Shown here in pieces: positions 15,107 to 24,710 of a stretch of DNA of 52,168 nt. The notes beneath the pieces were generated by a model, which saw only the letters and a list, made by a program, of their open reading frames with translations, searched no databases and had not been told where the DNA came from. The DNA lies in assembly GCA_964534175.1 (NCBI GenBank), contig CAZHNS010000017.1, positions 1 to 52,168 of the forward strand. The letters run 5' to 3'. Within the stretch, counting starts at the first letter, position 1, and each line of letters opens with the position of its first letter. The DNA comes from JAFGHJ01 sp964534175. GTDB taxonomy: Bacteria > Hydrothermota > UBA3072. The position numbers were made by a program, and so were the translations under genes.

Positions 15107-17518
15107 CTAAATAACTATATTCAACAGCCGGTCTTTAACAAAAATGATCTTTTTAGGTTCCTTATCATCAAAAAATCGGCTTACGTTCTTTATTTCTTTA
15201 GCTAATTTAAAGGCTTCATCCTGTTCTACACCCTTATTTACCTCAATTCTTGCCCTTAGTTTGCCGTTTACCTGTACAATAAGGGTATATTTCTCCTCTA
15301 CAATGCCTTCCGGGTCGTATTTTGGCCATTCTTCCATGGCAACAGTATCTTTGTTACCAAATTTACTATACATTTCCTCGGATATAAAGGGCGCGATGGG
15401 CGCAAGAAGCAAAAATAAGCGTCTTAAAGCGTATTGAGACAGTTTACCCTTCTTTTTGTAGTCGGAAATACTGTTTAAGAATTCCATTAATGCTGCAATT
15501 GCAGTATTATAGCTAAACCTCTCAATATCTTCGGATACTTTTTTTGTAGTTTTTTCGGTTTCTTTATAAAGCGCCTCTTCCCTATCGGAATCACTTAATT
15601 GCATATCGTCTTTATTCAGTTGTTCTATGCCGAGCTCGTAAAGTCTTGTCAAAAATCGCGTAGAGCCTTTAATATTTTCTTCTTTCCAATCTATATCGCT
15701 GTCCGGAGGTCCAAAAAAGAACATTGCAACCCTAGCGGCATCTATTCCGACTTTAGCGATCAATGCCTCCGGATCTACCACATTGCCCTTTGATTTGGAC
15801 ATAACATCGCCTTTGTCGTCTCTAACCATCCCCTGGTTAAAAAGGCGTACAGCAGGCTCTTTAACGGGAGAATAACCTAATTTATGCATGAATTTGGTGA
15901 AAAAGCGCATATATATAAGGTGTCCCGTTGCATGTTCGGCACCACCGATATAAAGATCGATAGGAAGCCATTTTTCGGCCTCTTTTTTATCGAAAATTTC
16001 TTTGTTGTTCTTAGGGTCTAGATATCTAAAATGATACCACGCAGAATCAACAAAAGTATCTACTGTATCAGCATCTCTTTTTGCATCTCCCCCACATATA
16101 GGACATTTTACCTTCGCGAAACTCGGATGAGACGCCAATGGTGAACGAGCTTTGGGTATAAAATCGACCTCATCAGGCGGCGGCAAAAGAACAGGCAAGT
16201 CGGATTCCGGAACCGGAACCACTCCGCAACTGTTACAATGAATCATAGGAATTGGAGCGCCCCAATACCTCTGACGCGATATCAACCAGTCATTCAAGCG
16301 ATAGTTTATTGATTTACATCCTAGCTCTTTATCTTCAAGGTGTTGAGTTATTTTAGTTAAAGCTGCATCTGACTGTATTCCATCGAATTCGCCGGAGTTA
16401 ACCATTGTTCCAACTTCTGTATAGGCGGCGTCACCGAGTGGGGTCTTCCCTCTAATTACTTCTTTGATTGGTAGATTGTATTTTTTGGCGAATTCATAGT
16501 CTCTCTGGTCATGAGCAGGTACGCACATAATTAGTCCTGTGCCATATGAGCCAAGCACGAAATCAGCCACATAAACGGGTAATTTATCGCCTGTAAGGGG
16601 GTGAATAACCTTAAGCCCAGTATCGGCTCCGGTTTTTTCTCTGTCTTCCCTTGTGCGCTCTATATTGCTTAAAAGCAGTGAATCGTGGATATATTTTTTT
16701 ACGTTGTCGTTAGTTTCAGCTATTTTCTCTGCCAACTGGCTTTCGGGTGAAATACACATAAATGTTACCCCGTAAATAGTATCCGGTCTTGTGGTGAAAA
16801 TATTGAATTCTTCGCCGCTTTCTAACTTAAACTTTATCTCTGCGCCCTCTCTCCTCCCTATCCAGTTTCTCTGCATTTCTTTAATGTTTTCGGGCCAATA
16901 TTCTAAGGTTTCAATATCCTGATAAAGTTCTTCCGCGTATTCTGTTATACGTACAAACCATTGTTTTAGTTTCCTTTTTTCTATAACTGATTCGCATCTC
17001 CAGCATTTCCCGCTTTCAACCTGTTCGTTGGCTAAAACTGTCTTGCAACCCGGACACCAGTTTACGTATGATTCATCCTGGTATAAAAGGTCGTTTTTGT
17101 ATAATTGAACAAGAAGCCACTGGGTCCATTTGTAGTATTCCGGATCGGAAGTCGCCACTTCTCTATCCCAATCGTAGCTAAGTCCCAATTTCTTTATTGT
17201 TTTTCTTGCGGTTTTCATATTGTTGTAAGTCCATTCCTTTGGGTCCAGCTTCTTTTTTATGGCTGCTTCTTCAGCCGGGAGTCCAAATGCGTCCCAACCA
17301 AAGGGGTGCAATAAATCTTTTTTTCTCATCTTTTCCCATCGCCATTTTAAATCTCCGAAACAGTAGTTTCTAAAATGCCCCATATGTATATTACCGGAAG
17401 TATATGGCCACATTTCCATAATGAAATACTTGTTTTTAGGCTTACTGGGAGTATTAAAGAATCCCGAATCTTCCCATTTTTTTCGCCATTTATTCTCTAT
17501 TTTTTCAAAAGGATACAT
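15107..17518 (-). CDS. leuS: Leucyl-tRNA synthetase
   Basis: Class I synthetase charging tRNA-Leu, 803 residues, normal bacterial length. HIGH motif is HMGH at 45-48 and the KMSKS motif is VMSKS at 572-576. A zinc-type CPGC/CWRC pair precedes the CP1 editing domain (about 220-420, with TTRPDTIYG and GTGLIMCVPAHDQRD), and a second CNSC/CPIC pair lies before the catalytic half. An anticodon-binding helical domain and a small C-terminal domain complete it. There is no Shine-Dalgarno before ATG 17518 and no convincing promoter in the 36-base gap, so it is probably read from the upstream envelope genes. Confidence 0.97.
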   Translation of the reverse strand: MYPFEKIENKWRKKWEDSGFFNTPSKPKNKYFIMEMWPYTSGNIHMGHFRNYCFGDLKWRWEKMRKKDLLHPFGWDAFGLPAEEAAIKKKLDPKEWTYNNMKTARKTIKKLGLSYDWDREVATSDPEYYKWTQWLLVQLYKNDLLYQDESYVNWCPGCKTVLANEQVESGKCWRCESVIEKRKLKQWFVRITEYAEELYQDIETLEYWPENIKEMQRNWIGRREGAEIKFKLESGEEFNIFTTRPDTIYGVTFMCISPESQLAEKIAETNDNVKKYIHDSLLLSNIERTREDREKTGADTGLKVIHPLTGDKLPVYVADFVLGSYGTGLIMCVPAHDQRDYEFAKKYNLPIKEVIRGKTPLGDAAYTEVGTMVNSGEFDGIQSDAALTKITQHLEDKELGCKSINYRLNDWLISRQRYWGAPIPMIHCNSCGVVPVPESDLPVLLPPPDEVDFIPKARSPLASHPSFAKVKCPICGGDAKRDADTVDTFVDSAWYHFRYLDPKNNKEIFDKKEAEKWLPIDLYIGGAEHATGHLIYMRFFTKFMHKLGYSPVKEPAVRLFNQGMVRDDKGDVMSKSKGNVVDPEALIAKVGIDAARVAMFFFGPPDSDIDWKEENIKGSTRFLTRLYELGIEQLNKDDMQLSDSDREEALYKETEKTTKKVSEDIERFSYNTAIAALMEFLNSISDYKKKGKLSQYALRRLFLLLAPIAPFISEEMYSKFGNKDTVAMEEWPKYDPEGIVEEKYTLIVQVNGKLRARIEVNKGVEQDEAFKLAKEIKNVSRFFDDKEPKKIIFVKDRLLNIVI

Positions 17519-17554
17519 TTGAATTTGAATTAGTATGTGACTTTTTTATTGTTA

Positions 17555-18967
17555 TTATTCTTTTTTTAAATTTTCAATGTCCTGCTCAAGCTTCAAGAGT
17601 TCTTTTCTTCTTGTTTCGATTTTACCTGATAATGCTATTTCTTCTCTTCTTTTAGCAACTATCCTCTGCGTTAACTCCAGTTCTTCCTTTTTCTTGGCGC
17701 TTTTTCCGCTGTCTTCGCCTAATAGTTTATCAAAAAGAAGAGCTTCTTCTGACTTATCCTCTTTTTTAGCTGCTTCTGCCGTTGTTGCTGTTGCCGTTGC
17801 AGCTGGCGCTGCTGCAGTTGCTGGTTGTGCAGGAATAGATTCTTTTTCACTTTTTAGAAGTTCTATTTCTTTTTCAATATCTTTTTGTGTTTTTTGTTTC
17901 TTAGCTACCTCTTCCATAACACTTGCTTTTGTTGTTTCTAATTGCTCGATTTCTTCCTTTAGAACTTGTATCTTGTTTTGCAGTCCTGGTCCACTCTTAG
18001 CAAATGCTGCTTTCGAGATACCCGCACCTACACCCGTTTTTGTTAAAACACCTCCAGCGACGAATAGAATTATAAAGGAAATGAATAGAACCATTAAATG
18101 TTTTGGTTTTAATAGGTTTTTAAGCGCAACCATAATATTTTGGATTGGAGAAGCTTCCTTTTTTGCGGGTAATTTTACTAGAAAATGAATATCAGCTATA
18201 TTTGTTTCTTGGGACTTTACGGGCAAGGAAAAATAGGATCTATCATCTTTTTTATTACTTTTTTCTTGTTCTATCCAGCCTCCTTGCATTTTTTTGCCTA
18301 TATTTGCATTTTTGATATCCCATATTACAGTTTTATCACCTGCAAGAACGGTTAAATTAATAATATCTTCTTTTTTTGTAACTTTATCAATATAGCTTTT
18401 TATTCCAGATCTATTTCTATCACCAATATAACCTCTCATGGTGTTGGAAGTAGAAAGAACATTACCGTAATATTGCCATCCGATATTAGAAAATTCTTTA
18501 GGATTTGGTTTATTGTTTATTCTGAGATACAGATGCCCGGCTACTCTACCATTACTTGAAGTGATGTCAATTTTGACTATAGAGAGAGAATCTCTTATCA
18601 AAAAATCTCTCTCATTTGCTTTTTCTTGCCATCCCGTATATTTTGTTCCTGGCTTTTCGACCCCATTTGTCCAGAATATCGAATTATTATTTTCGGTAAC
18701 AATTATCTCGGGCTTATTAGATATTCTTATGGGATTAAATACCTTCAACATAAACATTTCAATAAATATAGGATCTTTGTTTAAAAGAGGATCTCTAAAA
18801 TATTCTTCTAAAATGTTACCAAAGGAAATCCAACCATTGATTCCGTCTTCATATTTCAATGCGCCTAATTCTTGGGAAGCAATTTCTTTCTTCGGTAAGG
18901 TTAAATGAATTGTACCAAGAGAAATTAAAAAACCCAATAGCCCAAAGATTAAACCTTTTTTTAACAT
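17555..18967 (-). CDS. Two-helix envelope protein with Ala/Thr linker and coiled coils, function unknown
   Basis: An N-terminal helix (about 5-22) is followed by a roughly 260-residue external domain rich in Trp, Gly and Asn that resembles no enzyme I know. A second helix lies at about 291-312, then a coiled coil (about 330-375), an Ala/Thr/Pro-rich linker (about 378-398), and a final Lys/Glu coiled coil to residue 470. The layout suggests a protein tethered at the inner membrane with a long helical arm. It has GAGGAG upstream and starts 9 bases after the SLBB gene, so the two likely act together. Confidence 0.65.
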   Translation of the reverse strand: MLKKGLIFGLLGFLISLGTIHLTLPKKEIASQELGALKYEDGINGWISFGNILEEYFRDPLLNKDPIFIEMFMLKVFNPIRISNKPEIIVTENNNSIFWTNGVEKPGTKYTGWQEKANERDFLIRDSLSIVKIDITSSNGRVAGHLYLRINNKPNPKEFSNIGWQYYGNVLSTSNTMRGYIGDRNRSGIKSYIDKVTKKEDIINLTVLAGDKTVIWDIKNANIGKKMQGGWIEQEKSNKKDDRSYFSLPVKSQETNIADIHFLVKLPAKKEASPIQNIMVALKNLLKPKHLMVLFISFIILFVAGGVLTKTGVGAGISKAAFAKSGPGLQNKIQVLKEEIEQLETTKASVMEEVAKKQKTQKDIEKEIELLKSEKESIPAQPATAAAPAATATATTAEAAKKEDKSEEALLFDKLLGEDSGKSAKKKEELELTQRIVAKRREEIALSGKIETRRKELLKLEQDIENLKKE

Positions 18968-18976
18968 AGTTTCTCC

Positions 18977-19375
18977 TCACTTAATTCGATAAAGATAGTA
19001 AGCTACAGCGCCGACAACACCTAAAAATTTTGCAAAATCGTATACTTTCGATGAAAAAGACTGGTTTACATATACCAGATCGCCCGATTCGAGAATAGGG
19101 GGATTTTTGACTTTTGCAGTTAAATAATCGTTAACATTAAAATAAGAAACTTCTTTTTCTTTGATTGCTCTTACCAGTTTTACACTGGAAAGATTAGATC
19201 TGGTAGTCGGACCCCCTGCGAAAGATATTGCTTCTACGATATTTGTGGATGGAGTAACATAATAAATACCGGGATTCTTAACTTCTCCCCAAACCTGGAT
19301 TCTTATAGATCCTCCCTCTGACAAAAATTGAGACTGGGGTAAACCTAAAATAAAAAACCCAATTAAAATTATCAT
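18977..19375 (-). CDS. Exported SLBB-domain protein (polysaccharide-export-like)
   Basis: An N-terminal signal sequence (about 1-20, IILIGFFILGLPQS) precedes an SLBB domain with IRIQVWGEVKNPGIYYV, NIVEAISFAGGPTTRSN and a PPILESGDLVYVN strand. A C-terminal hydrophobic segment (FAKFLGVVGAVAYYLYRIK) may anchor it. SLBB domains bind glycans and form the ring of Wza-type export channels; this protein lacks the N-terminal poly-export domain, so it is a minimal variant (132 residues). No polysaccharide synthesis genes adjoin except a glycosyltransferase 12 kb away. It is the first gene of the unit leading to leuS. Confidence 0.8.
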   Translation of the reverse strand: MIILIGFFILGLPQSQFLSEGGSIRIQVWGEVKNPGIYYVTPSTNIVEAISFAGGPTTRSNLSSVKLVRAIKEKEVSYFNVNDYLTAKVKNPPILESGDLVYVNQSFSSKVYDFAKFLGVVGAVAYYLYRIK

Positions 19376-19384
19376 TATTAAATA

Positions 19385-19412
19385 ATATTAAACCAATTTT
19401 CTTTATTGTCAA
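19385..19412 (-). promoter_or_regulatory. Promoter of the SLBB-leuS unit (near-leaderless)
   Basis: Minus strand: TTGACA (19412-19407), 16 bases, TAATAT (19390-19385). The ATG at 19375 is 9 bases beyond the -10, giving a leader of about 3 bases, with no Shine-Dalgarno. Confidence 0.65.
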
Positions 19413-19421
19413 GTATTCTTT

Positions 19422-19673
19422 TTATTCCTCATCTTTCAGACATATCATTTCGATTTCGGCGATTCTAATAAGAATGAATTTTTCTTTCCTCTCTGCTCCA
19501 TTTCTGAATTTTACGACAACATCAGTCATAGGAAGAAAACCTGATTGTTTGGAAAGAGCTTGTAGTGTATCTGTTAATCTCGCATTAACGTGAATATGAA
19601 TGTCCCCAGTTATCTTATATCGGTTTGTATATAAATCCACATTCTTTTTTTCTTTCTCGATTTTCATTGCCAT
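19422..19673 (-). CDS. Small conserved protein, DUF6812-like
   Basis: 83 residues without signal or membrane helix. The segments VDLYTNRYKITGDIHIHV, RLTDTLQ and FLPMTDVVV match the pattern of small proteins annotated DUF6812 (a beta-barrel-like fold of unknown function). The start overlaps the ispG stop by one base, so it is the last gene of the rtcB operon. Confidence 0.72.
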   Translation of the reverse strand: MAMKIEKEKKNVDLYTNRYKITGDIHIHVNARLTDTLQALSKQSGFLPMTDVVVKFRNGAERKEKFILIRIAEIEMICLKDEE

Positions 19674-20749
19674 TATGTTTCCTCCTTGAGCAAATTATTC
19701 AATTCAAGCATAAAAGCACTCATAATATCTTTTTCATCTACGGTTATTACCTTTTTTCCTTTTTTAAATATAACTGCCGATTTTTTCCCTCCCGCGATTC
19801 CTATATCAGCTTCTTTCGCTTCTCCGGGTCCGTTTACAGAACACCCCATTACTGCAATTGTTATCGGTGCATTAATCGTCTTTACTTGATTTTCTACTTT
19901 CTTTAGAAAACCTTCGAGATCGAATTGTAGCCTTCCGCAGGTGGGACAGGAAATTATTCTCGGACCAATTTTCCGCAAACCAAGAGCAGAAAGAATATTA
20001 CGGGCCGCCTGAACCTCATTTGAAGGATCTCCGGTTAGCGAAACTCGAATAGTATCACCGATTCCCTCCTCCAATAACGTTCCAATACCAACAGCAGAGT
20101 ATACCTCTCCCCTGCCTCCGGGAGGTCCTGCTTCAGTAACTCCTATATGAAGAGGATAAGTATACTTTTCCGAAAAAATTCTATTGGCTTCGATCATTGT
20201 TCTAACATCTGAAGATTTTATTGAAACCACAATGGATTCAAAATCTAATTCCTCTAGTATTTTTATCTCATCTATTATCGATTCAACAAGAGCCCTAGGC
20301 GTTATTCCGCCAAATTTTTCTATGTATTCTTTCTTTAATGAACCCGAATTTGCTCCTACTCTTATAGGTATTTGTTTATCTTTGCAAAGTTTTACAATTT
20401 CTTCGACTTTCCACCTTTCACCTATATTACCCGGATTTATTCTTATTTTATCCGCTCCTTCTTTTGCTGATTCGATGGCAAGCTTATAGTCGTAATGAAT
20501 ATCGGCAACTAAAGGGATATTTATCTTTTTCTTTATCTTTTTAATGCACCTGGCTGCATCGATATCCGGAATTGCTACCCTTATAATCTCACAACCTTCT
20601 CTTTCCAACTTTTGAATTTGCTTTATTGTTTTTCTTTTGCTACGGGTATCAGTATTGGTCATAGATTGAATTGCAATCGGATTATTACCACCGATTTTAA
20701 CCGAACCAATTTTTACAACCTTAGTTTTCTTTCTTTTGTATTTTTTCAA
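19673..20749 (-). CDS. ispG: 4-hydroxy-3-methylbut-2-en-1-yl diphosphate synthase IspG (GcpE)
   Basis: Iron-sulfur enzyme of the non-mevalonate isoprenoid pathway, converting methylerythritol cyclodiphosphate to HMBPP. The TIM-barrel half has PIAIQSMTNTDT, VPLVADIHYDYKLA-type strands and KIRINPGNIG. The C-terminal half has the 4Fe-4S cysteines in CPTCGR and CSVNGPGE, where the conserved Glu also ligates the cluster. Length 358 is the short bacterial form. The start is TTG with GGAG upstream; the gene overlaps miaA by about 28 bases. Confidence 0.96.
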   Translation of the reverse strand: MKKYKRKKTKVVKIGSVKIGGNNPIAIQSMTNTDTRSKRKTIKQIQKLEREGCEIIRVAIPDIDAARCIKKIKKKINIPLVADIHYDYKLAIESAKEGADKIRINPGNIGERWKVEEIVKLCKDKQIPIRVGANSGSLKKEYIEKFGGITPRALVESIIDEIKILEELDFESIVVSIKSSDVRTMIEANRIFSEKYTYPLHIGVTEAGPPGGRGEVYSAVGIGTLLEEGIGDTIRVSLTGDPSNEVQAARNILSALGLRKIGPRIISCPTCGRLQFDLEGFLKKVENQVKTINAPITIAVMGCSVNGPGEAKEADIGIAGGKKSAVIFKKGKKVITVDEKDIMSAFMLELNNLLKEET

Positions 20750-21638
20750 TTATCTCCGCCTTTAATTTTTCTTTGTTTTTGAAAATTTTTACTCCTTGTA
20801 ACCCCTTTATAAAAGTAATCTGCCTATCCGCGTACTTCTTTGTTTCCTTTATAACTTCTTCCCTGACATCTTCAAGCTTTGTACTGTTTTTGTTCAGGAT
20901 GTATTTTGAAACTTGCTCATATCCAATTGAAGTAAAAGAATAAAGAGAAGTATTATACCCTTTTTCCAGTAGAGTTTTAACCTCTTCAACGAAACCTTCC
21001 TTAAACATCTTTCTCACTCTTTTTTCAATCCTATCGCGTAACTCTTTTTTACTTATCAAAAGAGAGAATACCTCTAAAGGTATTTTATTCTGGTTCCCCT
21101 TTTTCCAAAATCCGGTTAAGGTAATGCCACTTGCCCTGTAGACTTCTATTGCTCTTCCAAGACGCTGTTTATCATTCGGATGTATTCTTCTGGCAGATTC
21201 AGGGTCAATTTTTTCCAATTCTCTATGCATTTCTGTAGAGCCTTTCTTTTTTATCTCTTCTCTAACTTCATTACGTACTTTATTTGGAATTTTTGGCTCT
21301 TCAAACATTCCTTCGATTAGAGATCTGATGTAGAATATCGTTCCGCCACAAATTATAGGGATGTGATTTCTTTTTCTTATTTCCTTCACTTTTGTTTTGC
21401 AATCGAGAATAAAATCATAAGCAGAATAATTTTCATCAGGTTCTTTTATATCTATTAAATGATGCGGAATTTTTTTTCTCTCTATGGGGGTAATCTTAGC
21501 AGTTCCGATATTCATTCCCTTATAAATTTGTCTGGAATCTGCAGAAATCACTTCGACAGGGTAAATTTCTCCCAGTTCAAGACAGAGAGAAGTTTTACCT
21601 ACGGCTGTTGGACCTATTATTGTTATTACTTTTTTCAT
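20721..21638 (-). CDS. miaA: tRNA dimethylallyltransferase MiaA
   Basis: Transfers dimethylallyl to A37 of tRNAs reading UNN codons. The P-loop IIGPTAVGKTSL is at the N-terminus, followed by EVISADSRQIYKGMNIGTAK, PHHLIDIKEPDENYSA and the GGTIFYIRSL segment. Length 305 is typical. Its dimethylallyl donor comes from the isoprenoid route that includes IspG, encoded next, so the adjacency is metabolically sensible. The start overlaps the mutL stop by 4 bases. Confidence 0.96.
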   Translation of the reverse strand: MKKVITIIGPTAVGKTSLCLELGEIYPVEVISADSRQIYKGMNIGTAKITPIERKKIPHHLIDIKEPDENYSAYDFILDCKTKVKEIRKRNHIPIICGGTIFYIRSLIEGMFEEPKIPNKVRNEVREEIKKKGSTEMHRELEKIDPESARRIHPNDKQRLGRAIEVYRASGITLTGFWKKGNQNKIPLEVFSLLISKKELRDRIEKRVRKMFKEGFVEEVKTLLEKGYNTSLYSFTSIGYEQVSKYILNKNSTKLEDVREEVIKETKKYADRQITFIKGLQGVKIFKNKEKLKAEIIEKIQKKEN

Positions 21639-23221
21639 CGTAATAATTTCTTTTCGATATCTTTAAGAGATATTTCAAAAAGAACCGGTCTACCATGAGG
21701 ACATCTAAAGGGTTTATCCGTTGAGAATAAAAGGTTTACGAGGTTTTCCATTTCTTCTATTGAAAGAGCTTCACCGGCTTTTATTGCCAGGTGGCAGCTT
21801 ATCGATTTTAATAATGAGTCGATCGTTGTTTCTTTTTCTCTCGACAAATCTTCTAATATACCTCTGATTTTCTCTTCGTTTATTTCTGTAAGCACTGAAG
21901 GAACTCCTTCCCACATAACGACATTACCCGAAAAAAGTCTGAAAACGAACCCTAATTTTTTTAAATCATCTTTCAACTCTTCGAGTTTTAATATTTCGAG
22001 AGGAGTATGTTTTAATTGAATCGGGAATAATAAACTCTGTGTGCTAAAAGTATCATTATTCTTAAAATTATCATATAGAATTCTTTCATGAGCCGCATGC
22101 TGGTCAATTATAACAAGACCTGCGTTTGTCTGTGCAACAATATATGAATCGTGTAATTGCCAGAATTTACTTTTGCTGTCACCTTCAAACAAGAAATCTT
22201 TCTGAAACGAAAAAAGTTCCGCTCTATAATTGCTATCGACACCTATCGTTTCATTTAAAGTTCTTTTTAAGGTAGACATAACGAGTTGTTCTTTTTGAAA
22301 TTTAACTTCTCTTTTCGTGGGATGAACATTAACATCCACAAGATCAGCCGGAATCGCTACAAATAAAATGAAAGATGGATTTTCATCTGTAAAGGGAGTA
22401 TAAAAATCTTTTACTAATTTAAAAATCTTACCGTCCCAGACATTCCTTTTATTGACAAATAAATAATATTTTTTTTGTGAAGGTAATTCTGGACGCTGTA
22501 TCCAGCCACTAATCTTAATATCATTATTCTCATCCTCAAATTTAACAGGAAGGAGAGACGAAAGAAAATTGCTATCCAGAATGGATAATATTCGATCAGT
22601 AGAAGTTGTAGAGGGAATATCGATAACTTTTTTCCCGTTATGGGTTAACACAAAAGAGATTTCGGGATGACATATACATTTGGGTATTATTTCTCCAAGA
22701 ATTTTTCTGAACTCAGCATTTGAAGAATGCAAAAATTTTCTTCTTGCAGGGTAATTATTAAATAAAAATTTTACTATAACGGATGTTCCTCTCTGACGCT
22801 GCCTTGCTTTTTCTTCTTTTATTTCTCCGTTAAAGACTTTTATATATCTTCCTATATCGCTATTTGAGGATTTGGAAAGTATTTCTACCTGTGAGACGGC
22901 ACCGATTGAAGCGAGCGCCTCTCCCCTGAAGCCAAGAGAATATATCAAATCAAGGTCTTCTAAATTTTTGATTTTACTGGTAGAATACCTTTTTACGACC
23001 ATATTGAGATCATCAGGATGAATTCCTACACCGTTGTCAGATACAGCGATAAGTCTTTTCCCACCGTCTTCCACATCTATAGTAATCTGGGAAGATTCGG
23101 CATCTATCGCGTTTTCTACCAATTCCTTAACACAGGAAAAAGGTCCTTCTACAACTTCACCAGCTGCGATTTTGCTCTTTACTTTATCGGGTAATTCTAA
23201 AATTCTTCTGTTTTCTTCCAT
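21635..23221 (-). CDS. mutL: DNA mismatch repair protein MutL (endonuclease type)
   Basis: The GHKL ATPase N-terminus has KELVENAIDAES, SDNGVGI and LGFRGEALASI, then a transducer domain (PARRKFL, VNVHPTKREV). The C-terminal dimerisation domain has DQHAAHERI near residue 371, a SCHLAIKAGEAL segment and CPHGRP near the end. These are the metal-site motifs of MutL proteins with nicking activity, as in bacteria lacking MutH; the last acidic position of the first motif is Asp rather than Glu. At 528 residues it is shorter than usual (about 600) because of a short linker. The start overlaps the rtcB stop. Confidence 0.95.
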   Translation of the reverse strand: MEENRRILELPDKVKSKIAAGEVVEGPFSCVKELVENAIDAESSQITIDVEDGGKRLIAVSDNGVGIHPDDLNMVVKRYSTSKIKNLEDLDLIYSLGFRGEALASIGAVSQVEILSKSSNSDIGRYIKVFNGEIKEEKARQRQRGTSVIVKFLFNNYPARRKFLHSSNAEFRKILGEIIPKCICHPEISFVLTHNGKKVIDIPSTTSTDRILSILDSNFLSSLLPVKFEDENNDIKISGWIQRPELPSQKKYYLFVNKRNVWDGKIFKLVKDFYTPFTDENPSFILFVAIPADLVDVNVHPTKREVKFQKEQLVMSTLKRTLNETIGVDSNYRAELFSFQKDFLFEGDSKSKFWQLHDSYIVAQTNAGLVIIDQHAAHERILYDNFKNNDTFSTQSLLFPIQLKHTPLEILKLEELKDDLKKLGFVFRLFSGNVVMWEGVPSVLTEINEEKIRGILEDLSREKETTIDSLLKSISCHLAIKAGEALSIEEMENLVNLLFSTDKPFRCPHGRPVLFEISLKDIEKKLLR

Positions 23222-24648
23222 TATCCTTTGACAACGGCAAGAGGAAGCATTCTTACCACTTTTTTCGAAATGCCTGCTATTCCAACAACATCTACTACTT
23301 CATCTATATCCTTATAAGCTTCGGGAGCCTCTTCTCTTATTGTTTTAACTGATTTTGACCTGATGTAGATTCCTTTTTTCTTAAGTTCATCGGTTATGTT
23401 TCTTCCTCCTGTGGCATGCATCGCTTTTTTTCTGGAAAGAACCCTTCCCGCTCCGTGGCAGGTTGAACCAAAAGTTTCATCCATTGCTTTACGGGTTCCG
23501 AGTAAAATATAAGAGGCTGTACCCATATCTCCGGGAATTAAAACCGGTTGTCCAAACTCTTTGTATTTTTCAGGAATATCAGGATGCTCTGGCGGAAAAG
23601 CTCTTGTGGCACCCTTTCTGTGAACACACAATTTCTTGGTCTTACCCTCAACATTGTGTTCTTCGATTTTCGCAATGTTATGCGCAACATCATATATGAG
23701 ATTCATGCCAAGTGATTCCGCAGATTTACCAAAAACTTCCGAAAAGCTCTCTCTTACCCGGGATAAAATTATCTGTCGATTCGCCCATGCAAAATTCGCC
23801 GCTGCCCTCATTGACGAAAGATAATCCTGCCCTTCTTTAGAATCAAGCGGAGCGCAGATAAGCTGTTCATCAGGTAGATCAATATTAAATTTGTTTTTAG
23901 CGCTGCGAAGGTTTTTAACCCAATCACTGCAAATCTGATGGCCAAGGCCTCTTGAGCCTGTGTGAATCATTACAGTTACCGAGTCTATTTCTAGTCCGAG
24001 CATATTTGCTGCTTTTTCATCGAAAATTTCTGAGACTTTTTGTATTTCCATAAAGTGATTTCCCGAGCCTAAAGTCCCGAGTTGTTCCTGTCCCCGTTCT
24101 AAGGCTCTACTGGAAATGATTTCTGGATCTACTCCTTCGAGCTTACCATTTTCTTCAGTATATTCAAGGTCTTCCTCCCAACCAAAACCATTCTTTACAG
24201 CCCAGGATGAACCCTCAGTAAGGACTTTTTTCAAGGTTGAAAACGAGACCTTGATGTCGCTTTTTGAACCCACTCCGCACGGTATGTATGAATATATCTT
24301 GTTTGTAAGTAATTCTTTGTTTCCATTTAAATCTGAACTTTTAAGATTTGTTCTTATAACTCTTACTCCGCAATTGATATCGTAGCCGACACCACCAGGA
24401 GAAATAACTCCATCTTGTACATCCATTGCGGCTACTCCGCCAATCGGAAAACCATATCCCCAGTGAATATCGGGCATTGCAAGTGAATATTTCTGTATAC
24501 CGGGCAGGTGAGCAACATTACGTACCTGTTCAATTGAATTATCTGATTTCATAGCTTCATACAGTTTATCAGAAGCATAAACAATTCCCGGCACTCGCAT
24601 TTTTCCCTCTTTTTCGATTAACCACTTACAATCGCCTATTTTTTTCAT
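23221..24648 (-). CDS. rtcB: RNA-splicing ligase RtcB
   Basis: GTP- and Mn-dependent ligase joining 2',3'-cyclic phosphate or 3'-phosphate to 5'-OH RNA ends in tRNA or RNA repair. Diagnostic segments are MPDIHWGYGFPIGGVAA, GGVGYDINCGVR (metal Cys), LGSGNHFMEIQ, HTGSRGLGHQI, NLIYDVAHNIAK, HRKGATRAFPP and the guanylylated-His region GSTCHGAGR near the C-terminus. Length 475 is normal. No archease gene adjoins. It heads the operon rtcB-mutL-miaA-ispG-DUF6812. It has no Shine-Dalgarno; its promoter predicts a 2-base leader. Confidence 0.96.
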   Translation of the reverse strand: MKKIGDCKWLIEKEGKMRVPGIVYASDKLYEAMKSDNSIEQVRNVAHLPGIQKYSLAMPDIHWGYGFPIGGVAAMDVQDGVISPGGVGYDINCGVRVIRTNLKSSDLNGNKELLTNKIYSYIPCGVGSKSDIKVSFSTLKKVLTEGSSWAVKNGFGWEEDLEYTEENGKLEGVDPEIISSRALERGQEQLGTLGSGNHFMEIQKVSEIFDEKAANMLGLEIDSVTVMIHTGSRGLGHQICSDWVKNLRSAKNKFNIDLPDEQLICAPLDSKEGQDYLSSMRAAANFAWANRQIILSRVRESFSEVFGKSAESLGMNLIYDVAHNIAKIEEHNVEGKTKKLCVHRKGATRAFPPEHPDIPEKYKEFGQPVLIPGDMGTASYILLGTRKAMDETFGSTCHGAGRVLSRKKAMHATGGRNITDELKKKGIYIRSKSVKTIREEAPEAYKDIDEVVDVVGIAGISKKVVRMLPLAVVKG

Positions 24649-24656
24649 TGTTTACT

Positions 24657-24684
24657 AATATAGACTCTTTATTACTTATTTCAA
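24657..24684 (-). promoter_or_regulatory. Promoter of the rtcB operon (near-leaderless)
   Basis: Minus strand: TTGAAA (24684-24679), 16 bases, TATATT (24662-24657), then 8 bases to the ATG. The predicted leader is about 2 bases. Confidence 0.62.
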
Positions 24685-24710
24685 GTACCCTCCTACCCAC
24701 CATAAGAGTT

